DNA from: Deltaproteobacteria bacterium
Lineage (GTDB): Bacteria > Desulfobacterota > Syntrophobacteria > Syntrophobacterales > Syntrophobacteraceae
Direction of reading: 5' to 3'
DNA: 44,561 nt
Assembly (NCBI GenBank): GCA_012517315.1
Contig: JAAYVE010000036.1
Location: 1 to 44,561 of the forward strand
The notes beneath the pieces are model-generated. The model made no database searches. It worked only from the letters and a program-made list of their open reading frames with translations, and had not been told where the DNA came from. Numbering within the stretch: position 1 is the stretch's first letter; each line of letters begins with the position of its first letter. Shown in pieces: positions 24,863 through 33,479 of this stretch. Made by a program: the position numbers and the translations under genes.

Positions 24863-24909
24863 AAAAAAAGGACCAAGCTCCCAGGATCGCACCCAGTTTC
24901 GCTTGGTCC
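24863..24909 (-). terminator. rho-independent terminator of riboswitch 3
   Basis: Read on the minus strand, GGACCAAGC (24909-24901) pairs perfectly with GCTTGGTCC (24878-24870) and is followed by seven T. It lies between riboswitch 3 and the cNMP/AraC regulator gene. Confidence 0.8.
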
Positions 24910-24966
24910 CTCTTGAACAATCGCTGCATCGGGCAGAACATCGCCGTGCTGCCCATGCGACGAAAA

Positions 24967-25110
24967 GGCGGGTCTTCTGGCTTACGGATCGTCCTAATCG
25001 CCCGGCCTTCCCGGAATTGTCCAGTGGCGTGATCGGCTTTCGTCCCCGTTTACAGCGGCGGGACCGCTCCCGAATCCAACGGGATTCCCCATTGAGCCTT
25101 ACGGCACCTT
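24967..25110 (-). promoter_or_regulatory. cobalamin riboswitch 3
   Basis: On the minus strand the canonical elements follow in order: AAGGTGCCG, ATGGGGAATCCCGTTGGATT, AGCGGTCCCGCCGCTGTAAA, GCCACTGG, CCGGGAAGGCC, and GATCCGTAAGCCAGAAGACC ending in CGCC. It leads to a terminator and then to the cNMP/AraC regulator, the only gene before the Tad operon. The stretch 25111-25383 between it and btuB shows no gene I can support. Confidence 0.93.
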
Positions 25111-25383
25111 ATCGTCGTGCATTTCTTCGATGAAACTCCGGCCCAGACGTGTCGCACAGTGCAGTGCTTCGGGAAGACCCGGAGCAAATCGATTTTACAC
25201 GCGTCCTTCTGTAGTTTGATGACTGATCAGAGAAATCGATGTTACGATTTCGTGACGAAAAGCTCGCCCCGGCAGCATTCCCCCCTGCAAAGCAGAGGTC
25301 GGGTTTGAGGGAAGACCCGGATTTGCCCGGCACGGTTTTTCGCCATCTTTCGGTATTCTCTTTGCCGCCTCATCCAGCCGTGG

Positions 25384-27402
25384 TCAAAATCTGAATTTCA
25401 CACCGCCGTAAAACCACTGGCCGGGCATGGTGTAGCCGCTCTCGGAATAATGGGTGTCGAAGAGGTTTTCAGCCCTCACCCAGAGTTCACATTCCTTATA
25501 GAACCGGTAGGTCAGGGATGCATCCACCGTCCAACGGCTCGGCTCCTTCCACCGCACCCGATTGAAGAAGGGGTCGTAGAGAGGCACGATCTTCGTGTCC
25601 AGCCAGTTGAGGCGAAGGGCTACCGTCAAGGGCTCGAGGGGAACGATGGTCGCTGTCGTGCTCACCTTGTGCTTGGGCAGGTATTCCCTACGCACCCACC
25701 GTTCGCCCCTGAAGTCTTCGTACTGGGCATCCACATAGGTGTAGGCGGTATGGAAACGCAGGCAGCTGAAAGGCTTGAACCCCACGTAGGTTTCAAAGCC
25801 CTCGGACTTCGCCTGGGAAGCGTTCATGTACTTGTTTTCAAAGCCGTCGAAAATGATGAGATCTTCGAAGTCCGTGTGGAACCAGGTGAATCCTAGGGTG
25901 ATTTTGTCGTTGAAGAAGGACTGGTCGATCCCCGCCTCGAAGCTCGTGCTCTCCTCGGGCTTGAGATCCTGGTTGCCGATGGTGACGAGCCTCCCCAGGA
26001 AAAGGTAACCGCCGTACGTCTCGTAAAGGGAGGGGGTTCGGTAACCGGTGCCGAACGCCGCATGGATCTTGGTGCCCCATGGCTTGAAAAGATAAGCCGC
26101 AGAAGCCTCCCCCACGAATTTTGGGTCGAACACTTGATGGTGGTTGTAACGCCCCCCTCCGGAAATCAGGAGCGACTCGTCGAATAGCTTGACGTTGGCT
26201 CCTCCGAAGATATCCCACACGTCCCAGTCCTCTTCGAATGAAACTGGCGTGTAGTCACCGAAGAAGGGGTCCAGAGGTTCCCGGCCATCGTAATACGCAT
26301 GCTCATAGTTTGCCCCCACCACCAGGGTGAGCCAGGGGGTGGTATGGATATTGTGCTGCATCTCCAGGTAGTTGGTCGATCCGTCGTAGTCGGACTGGTC
26401 ACCCCGATTGTCCGACCAGAAGTAGTGTCGCTCGGTGCCAGTGTATGCCCCTTTCAGCCGGTAGTCCCAGCAGGGGTTCACTTCGTGGGTGAAAGACAGC
26501 CCGTATTGCTGCAGGAGCCCTTCCCGGTGAGCATGGGGGTCTGCGAGGTTCTTGATGAGTCGCCCTCTCGAATCGAGACCGGGCACGACCTCACTCATGG
26601 CGAGATCCGAATCGTAGTAGAGGGAGCTGAACTCGAGGGCCATCCCCGGCCCGAATTTCACGCCGGCCCCACCAAGGAATCCGAGATTGTCGTAGAAATA
26701 GTCGTGACGCCCCCCGTTTCTGTCCCCGTCCGTGTGGACGAACAACGGATTGATGTCCAGGTAGAAACGATCCTGCCCGTAGTAGACGCGGCCGTTTTCC
26801 AGGAACGTGTTGTGATCGCCCACTTCGCTGCGGAACTCACAGCCGAAGCCCCTTTTCCACTTCTGCGGGATGATGTTGACCACCCCGCCCATGGCCTGGG
26901 AGCCGTAGAGGGTGCTCTGAGTTCCCTTGAGGATTTCCACCTGTTTCAGATTGCTTCCGCTGTAAAGATCCTGAAGGAGGTACTGGAGAGTGCTCTGGGT
27001 ATCGGCCGCATCTCTCAGGGGAAAGCCGTTGTATTGGAACTGGGTGTGCTGGGTTCCGGCACCCCGGATGCTTATCGAGGAAAACTGACCGGGGCCCCCG
27101 TTGCGAATGGTGAAGACCCCCGGTTCGTCATCAAGGAGTTGGGGAAGGAAATACTGCTGCTGTTCGTTCCGGTCTGCGGCCGTCACCACTCCGATGCTCT
27201 TGGTCGCCTGGGATACCGGTTCCTCCAGTCGCGTGGCGGTGACCACCACGGGTTCGAGACTCTCGGTTTCGGGGTTTGCCTCCTTGGCCTCCTGAGGGGA
27301 AGTCCACTCCTTTGTCCCCAGCTCTTGACCATGACCGAGAAGGGGAATTCCCCAACAAACCATCCATGCACAACAAATCGCAACACACGGCGCTCTCTTC
27401 AT
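25384..27402 (-). CDS. btuB: TonB-dependent corrinoid receptor BtuB
   Basis: A 672-residue outer-membrane receptor for active uptake of cobalamin or other corrinoids with energy from TonB. It has a signal peptide (about 1-23), a TonB-box/plug start ('EPVVVTATRLEEPVSQATKS'), plug motifs ('SISIRGAGTQHTQFQYNGFP', 'QVEILKGTQSTLYGSQAMGG') and a barrel ending in aromatic Phe ('GGVKFRF'). I chose ATG 27402, with GGAGG about 9 bases ahead; the upstream in-frame ATG lacks a signal peptide context. It is preceded by riboswitch 4 and a terminator. Length is close to known BtuB proteins. Confidence 0.92.
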   Translation of the reverse strand: MKRAPCVAICCAWMVCWGIPLLGHGQELGTKEWTSPQEAKEANPETESLEPVVVTATRLEEPVSQATKSIGVVTAADRNEQQQYFLPQLLDDEPGVFTIRNGGPGQFSSISIRGAGTQHTQFQYNGFPLRDAADTQSTLQYLLQDLYSGSNLKQVEILKGTQSTLYGSQAMGGVVNIIPQKWKRGFGCEFRSEVGDHNTFLENGRVYYGQDRFYLDINPLFVHTDGDRNGGRHDYFYDNLGFLGGAGVKFGPGMALEFSSLYYDSDLAMSEVVPGLDSRGRLIKNLADPHAHREGLLQQYGLSFTHEVNPCWDYRLKGAYTGTERHYFWSDNRGDQSDYDGSTNYLEMQHNIHTTPWLTLVVGANYEHAYYDGREPLDPFFGDYTPVSFEEDWDVWDIFGGANVKLFDESLLISGGGRYNHHQVFDPKFVGEASAAYLFKPWGTKIHAAFGTGYRTPSLYETYGGYLFLGRLVTIGNQDLKPEESTSFEAGIDQSFFNDKITLGFTWFHTDFEDLIIFDGFENKYMNASQAKSEGFETYVGFKPFSCLRFHTAYTYVDAQYEDFRGERWVRREYLPKHKVSTTATIVPLEPLTVALRLNWLDTKIVPLYDPFFNRVRWKEPSRWTVDASLTYRFYKECELWVRAENLFDTHYSESGYTMPGQWFYGGVKFRF

Positions 27403-27487
27403 GATCCCATCCTCCAGAAGAAGTCTGTGCGTCCCGGAGAAGACCATGAAGATCTGAACCCGCGGATCCCGCCATCGAAGGCGGCAA

Positions 27488-27521
27488 TAAAAAATCCCGG
27501 CTCGGAAACAATCCGACCCGG
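27488..27521 (-). terminator. rho-independent terminator between riboswitch 4 and btuB
   Basis: Read on the minus strand, TCCCGGGTCGGA and TTCCGAGCCGGGA form a long stem with one mismatch or wobble, followed by TTTTTT. It lies about 65 bases after the aptamer and 85 bases before btuB, so it is the likely regulated terminator. Confidence 0.75.
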
Positions 27522-27585
27522 GACTCCCTTTATATCCTCAGATCCTTCAGGCCTCACCCTGCCACGAAAGCGACCTGATTGTCCA

Positions 27586-27760
27586 GGCAGGTCTTCTGAC
27601 TCTCCCCTTCTCCCCGCAGCCTTCCCACTCCGTTCCACGGAACAGTGGCATTCATTGCAGGGAGGTTCCCTCTCCACCGGTGGGAAAGGGCAGGATCACA
27701 GCGGCGGGTCCGTCCCCGAATCACACGGGGTTCCCTTTTACGCTCCTGCGAGCACCTGAA
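27586..27760 (-). promoter_or_regulatory. cobalamin riboswitch 4 (btuB leader)
   Basis: On the minus strand: TTCAGGTGCTCGC, GTAAAAGGGAACCCCGTGTG, GGACCCGCCGCTGTGATCCT, GCCACTG, GTGGGAAGGCTGC, and GAGAGTCAGAAGACCTGCC. This is the classic arrangement upstream of btuB. The divergent interval 27761-28288 to the cytochrome gene shows no further gene or clear promoter. Confidence 0.94.
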
Positions 27761-28288
27761 CAAAAAAACAGAAGATGAATAGATGAGAGGTTAGGAATTC
27801 GCTGGCTCTCATAAAAACTTGAAACACAGCCTTACAGGCCTGTCAAGGAATATTTTCGCGGCCGCCGATACCCTGAGCCCCTCCAATCTGTTCGTGCTCT
27901 TCCCAGTTCGATGCCGTAAGGCTGAACCGGCACTTCCTGCCCCGCTTCCCATCCGGAACTTTCACACCGAACCTTTCCGCCGATTCTCCGCTCCCATCCA
28001 TCGTCCCCCCGCTACTACAACGATTTCATCGCAGGTGTTTCCCTCTGTATTGAGTTCGTACACAGTCATTGCGGTTCATTGGCGTCAACTTCCTCGTCGT
28101 TTTATGGACAGGCACGGGTTTTTCTGCTAAGCGATTTTGCATGAGCCCAAGGGACCCGGGCCAAGGGGTCCATGCCGCTCCCCTCTGTTGCGCCAGGTGG
28201 CTGACGGGCGCGGCATGTCTCGGGAGCATCCCAACATGTCACACAGAACGAGGAATTGTCTGGACCGTTGCAGCAAGGAAGGGAATAC

Positions 28289-29782
28289 ATGAAAGTGCTG
28301 TTTGCCATCGCATGGGCCGCATTGATCGTCTGTTTCGGCCTGACCGAAGCTCGGGGAGAGCCCTCCCTGAGTGCAGCCACGGAGGAGTGCCTGGGCTGTC
28401 ACGCGACCATTCACCCGGGCATCGTGGAGAGTTGGAAAAAGAGCCGCCATGGGTCCGTCACGCCGGGACAGGCCTTGCAAGTGACCGGATTCGCAAAGAA
28501 AGTGAGCAGCCAGGCGGTGCCGGAGAATCTGAGCAACCACGTGGTGGGCTGTGCCGAATGCCACACACTCAACCCCAAATCCCACCCGGACACCTTCGAC
28601 CACAACGGATACGACATCCATGTGGTGGTGAGTCCTAGGGACTGCACGGCCTGTCACGCCCAGGAGGCGGAGCAGTACGATCGGAACCTCATGGCCCATG
28701 CGTACGGAAACCTCGTGAATAACGATGTTTACCAGCTGCTGGTGCGGGCCGTCAACGAGACCCCCGTGTTCGAAAAGGGCAAAATGGGAACGAAACCCTC
28801 CACCCCCCTGACGGAAGCCGAGTCCTGCCTGTACTGCCACGGAACGAAGCTCTCCGTTACGGGCACCGTAACCCGCGACACGGAAATGGGGGAAATGACC
28901 TTCCCGGTGATCTCCGGCTGGCCCAACCAGGGCGTCGGACGGATCAACCTGGACGGGAGCAGGGGTTCCTGTGCCGCCTGCCACACCCGTCATCAGTTCT
29001 CCATCGAAATGGCAAGGAAACCATACACCTGCAAGGAATGCCATGTGGGGCCCGACGTTCCGGCCAATAAGGTCTACGAGGCCAGCAAGCACGGCAATAT
29101 TTTTTCCTCCCTCCACAAGGATTGGAACTTTGCCAACGTCCCGTGGACGGTGGGAAAGGATTTTACCGCACCCACATGCGCCGCATGTCACATGAGCCTG
29201 CTCGTGAATACGGAGGGCACCCTGGTGGTGAAGCGGAGTCATGAGGTGAAGGATCGCCTTCCATGGCGCATCTTCGGCCTCATCTACGCCCACGCACACC
29301 CCAGAGAACCGGACACGACCATCATCCGCAACAAGGAAGGTCTCGCCCTGCCGACCGATTTCTCAGGTGGAAGCGCAGACCCGTTCCTCCTGGACGAAAA
29401 GGAGCGGGCTGCAGCCCGGAAGCAGATGCAGGCAAGCTGCCTCGCGTGCCATCACCAGAGCTGGGTGGACGGTCACTGGGAGCGATTTGTCAACACCATC
29501 GCGGAAAGCAACAGGAGCATCCTCGCTGGCACGGGCATCATGGAGGAACTCTGGAAACGGGGGCTCGCCGCCGGGATCCGGACGGGAGGGAATCCCTTCG
29601 ACGAGTATATCGAACGCGTTTGGAGCGATTCCTGGCTCTTTTACGCAAATAGCGTCCGCTTCGCATCCGCCATGGGGGGGGGAGGGGACTACGGTGTTTT
29701 TGCCGACGGCCGGTACCAGCTCACTCGCAGCATCCGTCACCTGCAAGACCGGCTCGACCAGAGCAGGACTGCAAAGAAATGA
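28289..29782 (+). CDS. octahaem cytochrome c, hydroxylamine oxidoreductase (HAO) family
   Basis: A 497-residue exported protein with a signal peptide (about 1-22) and eight CxxCH haem sites (CLGCH, CAECH, CTACH, CLYCH, CAACH, CKECH, CAACH, CLACH). The start 'TEECLGCHATIHPGIVESW' and the extra His residues are typical of HAO-family octahaem cytochromes. Known members oxidise hydroxylamine or, in non-nitrifiers, reduce nitrite or hydroxylamine to ammonium. I cannot tell by eye whether the catalytic tyrosine crosslink is present; a reductive role in nitrogen detoxification or respiration is more likely here. ATG 28289 follows GGAAGGGA. A DUF72 gene follows within 85 bases. Confidence 0.88.
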   Translation: MKVLFAIAWAALIVCFGLTEARGEPSLSAATEECLGCHATIHPGIVESWKKSRHGSVTPGQALQVTGFAKKVSSQAVPENLSNHVVGCAECHTLNPKSHPDTFDHNGYDIHVVVSPRDCTACHAQEAEQYDRNLMAHAYGNLVNNDVYQLLVRAVNETPVFEKGKMGTKPSTPLTEAESCLYCHGTKLSVTGTVTRDTEMGEMTFPVISGWPNQGVGRINLDGSRGSCAACHTRHQFSIEMARKPYTCKECHVGPDVPANKVYEASKHGNIFSSLHKDWNFANVPWTVGKDFTAPTCAACHMSLLVNTEGTLVVKRSHEVKDRLPWRIFGLIYAHAHPREPDTTIIRNKEGLALPTDFSGGSADPFLLDEKERAAARKQMQASCLACHHQSWVDGHWERFVNTIAESNRSILAGTGIMEELWKRGLAAGIRTGGNPFDEYIERVWSDSWLFYANSVRFASAMGGGGDYGVFADGRYQLTRSIRHLQDRLDQSRTAKK

Positions 29783-29865
29783 GAGGGCGGCCCGCCGCCT
29801 GTCTGTGTGCATCACCACGGATGCCTCAGAACTTGCGATGGCGAGATAAAGGGGAGGAGGCAACC

Positions 29866-30873
29866 ATGAGTCAGCGGCCGGTTGATTTCGACCCGGAGAA
29901 CTTCCGCTTTCGGGGCCTCCATCCCCAGGTCTTTCTGGGAACGGCGAGTGACCGCTATGCTGCGTGGATGGGGCAGATTTACTCCAGGGAGCGCTTCGAA
30001 AAACGTGTTGCGACCCGCACGAAAGCCTTCTCAGGCCATACCTACCGCGAAGACGTGCTGCCGCTGGAGAGCGTCTCGGAATACTTCGACCATTTCCGGA
30101 CCCTGGAAATCGACTTCACCTTTTACCAGCTCCTTCTGGACGCTGAGGGCAACCCGACGCAGAGCCATCGAGTCCTGGAAGGCTATCGCCGTCACCTTGC
30201 ACCGGAAGACCGCCTTTTGCTCAAGGTGCCCCAAGTCATCTGCGCACGGAAAATCTCTCGCGGCGGAAGCCATGTCGAGAACCCCGATTTTCTGGACCCG
30301 GATGTTTTCACAAACCGGTTTTTCGAACCTGCTGTGGCGCTCTTGGGAAGCCACCTGGAAGGCATGATCTTCGAGCAGGAATATCACAGGAAGCAGGAAC
30401 GCATGACACCGGACGCAGTGGCTGAGGCGTTCGACGCCTTTTTCGGCAGCATCCCCGCGGACTCCCGATACCACCTGGAACTGCGCACTGATTCTTACCT
30501 TTCCAAACCTGTCTTCACTGTCCTGGAAAAACACGGGGTCGGGCAGGTGCTCTCCCACTGGACCTGGCTGCCCCCCCTGGATCGGCAGTTCGCCAAGGTA
30601 GGCAGACGCGTGCTCAATGCCGGAGGACGGCTGGTTGTCCGCCTCCTCACCCCTGCCGGCACCCGTTACGAAGAGGCTTACGCCGCGGCCTACCCTTTCG
30701 ACAAGCTTGTGGAGGGTATGCTCCAGCCCAAGATGATCGACGACACGGTAGCTATCGTGAAAGCTGCAATCAGCCAGGGAGTGCGGGTCCACGTCGTCGT
30801 GAACAACAGGGCTGGAGGCAACGCCCCCCTCATCGCACGACTGCTCGCGGAGCGTTTCCTGGAATCGGACTGA
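29866..30873 (+). CDS. DUF72 (YecE) family protein
   Basis: A 335-residue cytoplasmic protein of the DUF72/YecE family, a TIM-barrel-like fold of unknown biochemical function. Family features include an early 'FLGTASDRYAAWMGQIY', the 'YFDHFRTLEIDFTFY' strand-helix and 'LLLKVPQVICARK'. At 335 residues it is longer than the usual 240-280. The ATG at 29866 has GGGGAGGAGG just upstream. It lies 83 bases after the octahaem cytochrome and is probably cotranscribed. Confidence 0.82.
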   Translation: MSQRPVDFDPENFRFRGLHPQVFLGTASDRYAAWMGQIYSRERFEKRVATRTKAFSGHTYREDVLPLESVSEYFDHFRTLEIDFTFYQLLLDAEGNPTQSHRVLEGYRRHLAPEDRLLLKVPQVICARKISRGGSHVENPDFLDPDVFTNRFFEPAVALLGSHLEGMIFEQEYHRKQERMTPDAVAEAFDAFFGSIPADSRYHLELRTDSYLSKPVFTVLEKHGVGQVLSHWTWLPPLDRQFAKVGRRVLNAGGRLVVRLLTPAGTRYEEAYAAAYPFDKLVEGMLQPKMIDDTVAIVKAAISQGVRVHVVVNNRAGGNAPLIARLLAERFLESD

Positions 30874-30970
30874 AGGAGAGGGGCAGGCTCTCCAGAAAAG
30901 GGGGTTGTTCGCCGATGGACCTCCTCAGGCTGGAATGGTGTTGCACAGCCAGGTGGGTTTCCACCCGCCT

Positions 30971-31573
30971 TCAGGGACGATCCCACCAGTTTTTCCGCGT
31001 TCCCTGAGTGAACTCGAGCCCCTCTCCCGGATAAACCCTCCGCTCCTCAAGGGGAGGTGGTTTCTCGGCGGAAAGCCATTTCCCGGCCTGGGGTTCCGGG
31101 CCTTCCAGGGTGACAGGCGTGGGCCGGGTATCAAGCATCATGGGATGTCCGCGCAAATCCACCGTTTCCACGGGGCAGCTGAATTCGATGGCGATGCCGT
31201 TGGGGTCAAACGAGTACAGGGAATGAATGAAACCGTGATCGATGATTTCAGAAACCCAAAAACCGGCCGCGTCCAATTTTTCCCGCAAAGACCAGAGGAA
31301 TTCGGGCGATTCCAACTGAAAGGAGACATGATCAAAAACCAGCGGCCCATAGGCAGGATAGCCGTGATCCTTCTCGGGAACCGGTTCTACCGTCGTCCAT
31401 TCGAAAAACCCCAGGAGACTGCTCTGGGATATCTCGAAGAAATACTGCCTGGAGCCGGGCTTGCCGAGTCCCGCCACCAGTCGCATGCCCAGCAGGTCTC
31501 TCCAGAAACGGATCGTCTTGTCCATGTTGTTGGTCGCCATGGCGAGATGATGAATACCATGATATTTCAGCAT
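30971..31573 (-). CDS. VOC-fold (glyoxalase/dioxygenase superfamily) protein
   Basis: A 200-residue protein with the vicinal oxygen chelate fold. It begins 'YHGIHHLAMATNNMDKTIRF', with a metal-binding His, and continues with 'LVFDHVSFQLES' and 'LYSFDPNGIAIEFS', placing His and Glu ligands in the usual strands. The reaction cannot be assigned; the family includes glyoxalases, epimerases and extradiol dioxygenases. The C-terminal 50 residues are an extension outside the core. The start at 31573 has GGAAGGAAA upstream. It is convergent with the DUF72 gene. Confidence 0.8.
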   Translation of the reverse strand: MLKYHGIHHLAMATNNMDKTIRFWRDLLGMRLVAGLGKPGSRQYFFEISQSSLLGFFEWTTVEPVPEKDHGYPAYGPLVFDHVSFQLESPEFLWSLREKLDAAGFWVSEIIDHGFIHSLYSFDPNGIAIEFSCPVETVDLRGHPMMLDTRPTPVTLEGPEPQAGKWLSAEKPPPLEERRVYPGEGLEFTQGTRKNWWDRP

Positions 31574-31738
31574 ATTGGCATTTCCTTCCAGCAGCTTGAA
31601 CAGAAGACGCAGCCGTGGAGGGGCAAAAAAGCCCTCCCTCACCGGCGTTTCTTTCCAACTTGACACGGCCTGTCAGTTTAGTTTAAAGCACCAGTATTCC
31701 AAAATTTATAAAATAATTTTTTGCGTTGAGTCAATCGG

Positions 31739-31767
31739 TTGACGGATTGACTTCATCCAGGAGATAT
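31739..31767 (+). promoter_or_regulatory. sigma70-type promoter candidate for the dsr operon
   Basis: TTGACG (31739-31744), a 17-base spacer and AGATAT (31762-31767) lie in an AT-rich stretch about 120 bases upstream of the first gene of the dsr operon. Confidence 0.4.
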
Positions 31768-31886
31768 CGGCAGGGTTTTGATGACGGCATTTTTCTGAGT
31801 GAGAGGGGGGATAGCAGGGCATTGACCGGTCGTTTGTGCTTTGATGCGTTTTATTGGGGTAACCTTCTAGGGAGGCGCCTAGGCTG

Positions 31887-32438
31887 ATGACAATGGATCT
31901 CAAAGAGCGAATGTTGAAGAGCAAGGGCGTCATTTTGCGTAGCTGGTATGAACACCTTCTGAGCACCTATCCTCCCGAAACAGCACGGTTCATGAAAAGG
32001 GAACCGAATCAGTTCGCCAATCCCGTAGGGCACACGATACGCCGGGGAATGGAAGCCGTTCTCGAAGGATTCCTCCAGGGTTCGGGCGAAGACAGCATCA
32101 GCGCACCCCTGGACAGCATCATCCGGATCCGGGCTGTTCAGTCTTTCACTCCTTCTCAGGCTATCGCGTTTGTCCTCCACTTGAAATGGATCCTCCGGGA
32201 CTCCCTGCGTGAGGACATCATGGAGAATCGGGTATCGACGGCGGAACTGGAGACATGGGATTCCCGAGTGGACCGAATCGCTCTTCTCGCCTTCGACATC
32301 TACATGAAATGCCGCGAAACAATTTATGAAAACAGGGTGAACGAGGTCAAGAACCAGTCTTTCAGGCTGCTGAAGAGAGCGAATCTGGTGGTCGAACTGC
32401 CGGACACCAAGATTGACCCCGACCCTGGAAACACATGA
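31887..32438 (+). CDS. RsbRD N-terminal-like sensor domain protein
   Basis: A 183-residue all-helical cytoplasmic protein resembling the RsbRD_N sensor domain ('LLKSWYEHLLSTYPPETARF'-type start, here 'ILRSWYEHLLSTYPPETARF', and 'RAVQSFTPSQAIAFVLHLKW'). The domain is a putative signal sensor linked to stressosome-type proteins, but there is no STAS or kinase part here. It lies 40 bases before dsrM in the same orientation, an association I recall from other sulfate reducers. A regulatory or maturation role for the Dsr complex is inferred. GGAGG lies 11 bases before the ATG. Confidence 0.75.
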   Translation: MTMDLKERMLKSKGVILRSWYEHLLSTYPPETARFMKREPNQFANPVGHTIRRGMEAVLEGFLQGSGEDSISAPLDSIIRIRAVQSFTPSQAIAFVLHLKWILRDSLREDIMENRVSTAELETWDSRVDRIALLAFDIYMKCRETIYENRVNEVKNQSFRLLKRANLVVELPDTKIDPDPGNT

Positions 32439-32478
32439 TCACCTAACTTCCTAACACCTTGAAACGAGGGATTGTTAC

Positions 32479-33471
32479 ATGGGCATACAGTTTTCCTTAA
32501 TGGCAGTCGTCGCGCTCGTTCTGGTTGCATTCCTGGGAGTGCAGGTGGCTGGGCTGAACTATGTCTTTGGGGTCATCGTTCCCTACATCGCCATCTTCAC
32601 TTTCATCGCCGGTTTCATCTACCGGGTGATTGGCTGGGCACGATCCCCTGTGCCCTTCCGCATTCCTACCACTGCAGGGCAGCAACACTCGTTGCCCTGG
32701 ATCAAACCCAACAAGTTCGACAACCCTTCCACCAAGTGGGGGGTTTTCGTCCGCATGGCCCTGGAGATCCTCGTCTTCCGGTCTCTTTTCCGGAACACGA
32801 AGATGGAGCTCCACGAAGGTCCCAAGATCACCTATCATTGGGAGAAGTGGCTCTGGTTGGCAGCTTTGGTGTTTCACTGGTCATTTCTCGTTATTCTGGT
32901 GAGGCATCTGCGCTTTTTCACGGAACCGGTGCCGGGCCTCGTACACACCACCGAGAGAGTGGATGCGTTTCTACAGCTGGGTCTCCCCGGCCTCTATCTC
33001 ACCGACCTCCTCTTTCTTGCGGCGGTCACGTATCTTTTCATCCGGCGCGTCATCATCCCCCAGTTGCGCTACATTTCTCTGCCGGCCGACTATTTTCCCC
33101 TTTTTCTTTTCCTGGCCATCGGGATCACGGGTGTCCTCATGCGCTATTTCACCAAGGTGGACCTTCTTAAGATCAAGGAGTTGGCCATCGGTCTCGTGAC
33201 CTTTCATCCCACGGCCCCGGACGGGATCGGAGTCCTCTTTTACCTGCATCTTTTCCTCGTGAGCACGCTCTTGTTCTACTTTCCGTTCAGCAAGCTCATG
33301 CACCTGGGCGGGGTCTTCCTCAGCCCCACGAGGAATCTTCCCAACGACAGCCGCATGGTCAGGCACGTCAACCCGTGGAACTATCCCGTGAAGACCCACA
33401 CGTACGAAGAATACGAGGACCACTTCAGGGAGAAGATGATAGAAGCCGGATTACCCGTGGAGAAGGAGTAG
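32479..33471 (+). CDS. dsrM: DsrM, haem b membrane subunit of the Dsr complex
   Basis: A 330-residue membrane protein of the NarI-like family with about six transmembrane segments. It is the cytochrome b-type subunit of DsrMKJOP, the menaquinol-linked complex that passes electrons toward DsrC trisulfide in dissimilatory sulfite reduction. Conserved features include the N-terminal 'VIGWARSPVPFRIPTTAGQQ' and His residues in helices ('VFHWSFLVILVRHLRFF', 'LHLFLVSTLLFYFPFSKLMH') for haem b. First gene of the Dsr complex set, 8 bases before dsrK. Confidence 0.95.
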   Translation: MGIQFSLMAVVALVLVAFLGVQVAGLNYVFGVIVPYIAIFTFIAGFIYRVIGWARSPVPFRIPTTAGQQHSLPWIKPNKFDNPSTKWGVFVRMALEILVFRSLFRNTKMELHEGPKITYHWEKWLWLAALVFHWSFLVILVRHLRFFTEPVPGLVHTTERVDAFLQLGLPGLYLTDLLFLAAVTYLFIRRVIIPQLRYISLPADYFPLFLFLAIGITGVLMRYFTKVDLLKIKELAIGLVTFHPTAPDGIGVLFYLHLFLVSTLLFYFPFSKLMHLGGVFLSPTRNLPNDSRMVRHVNPWNYPVKTHTYEEYEDHFREKMIEAGLPVEKE

Positions 33472-33479
33472 AGACAGCG

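Noticed and set aside
28219-28242. CATGT/ACATG inverted repeat upstream of the octahaem cytochrome as a regulator site
   Set aside because: Arms are only five bases with an imperfect interior and do not match an FNR, HcpR or NsrR consensus.
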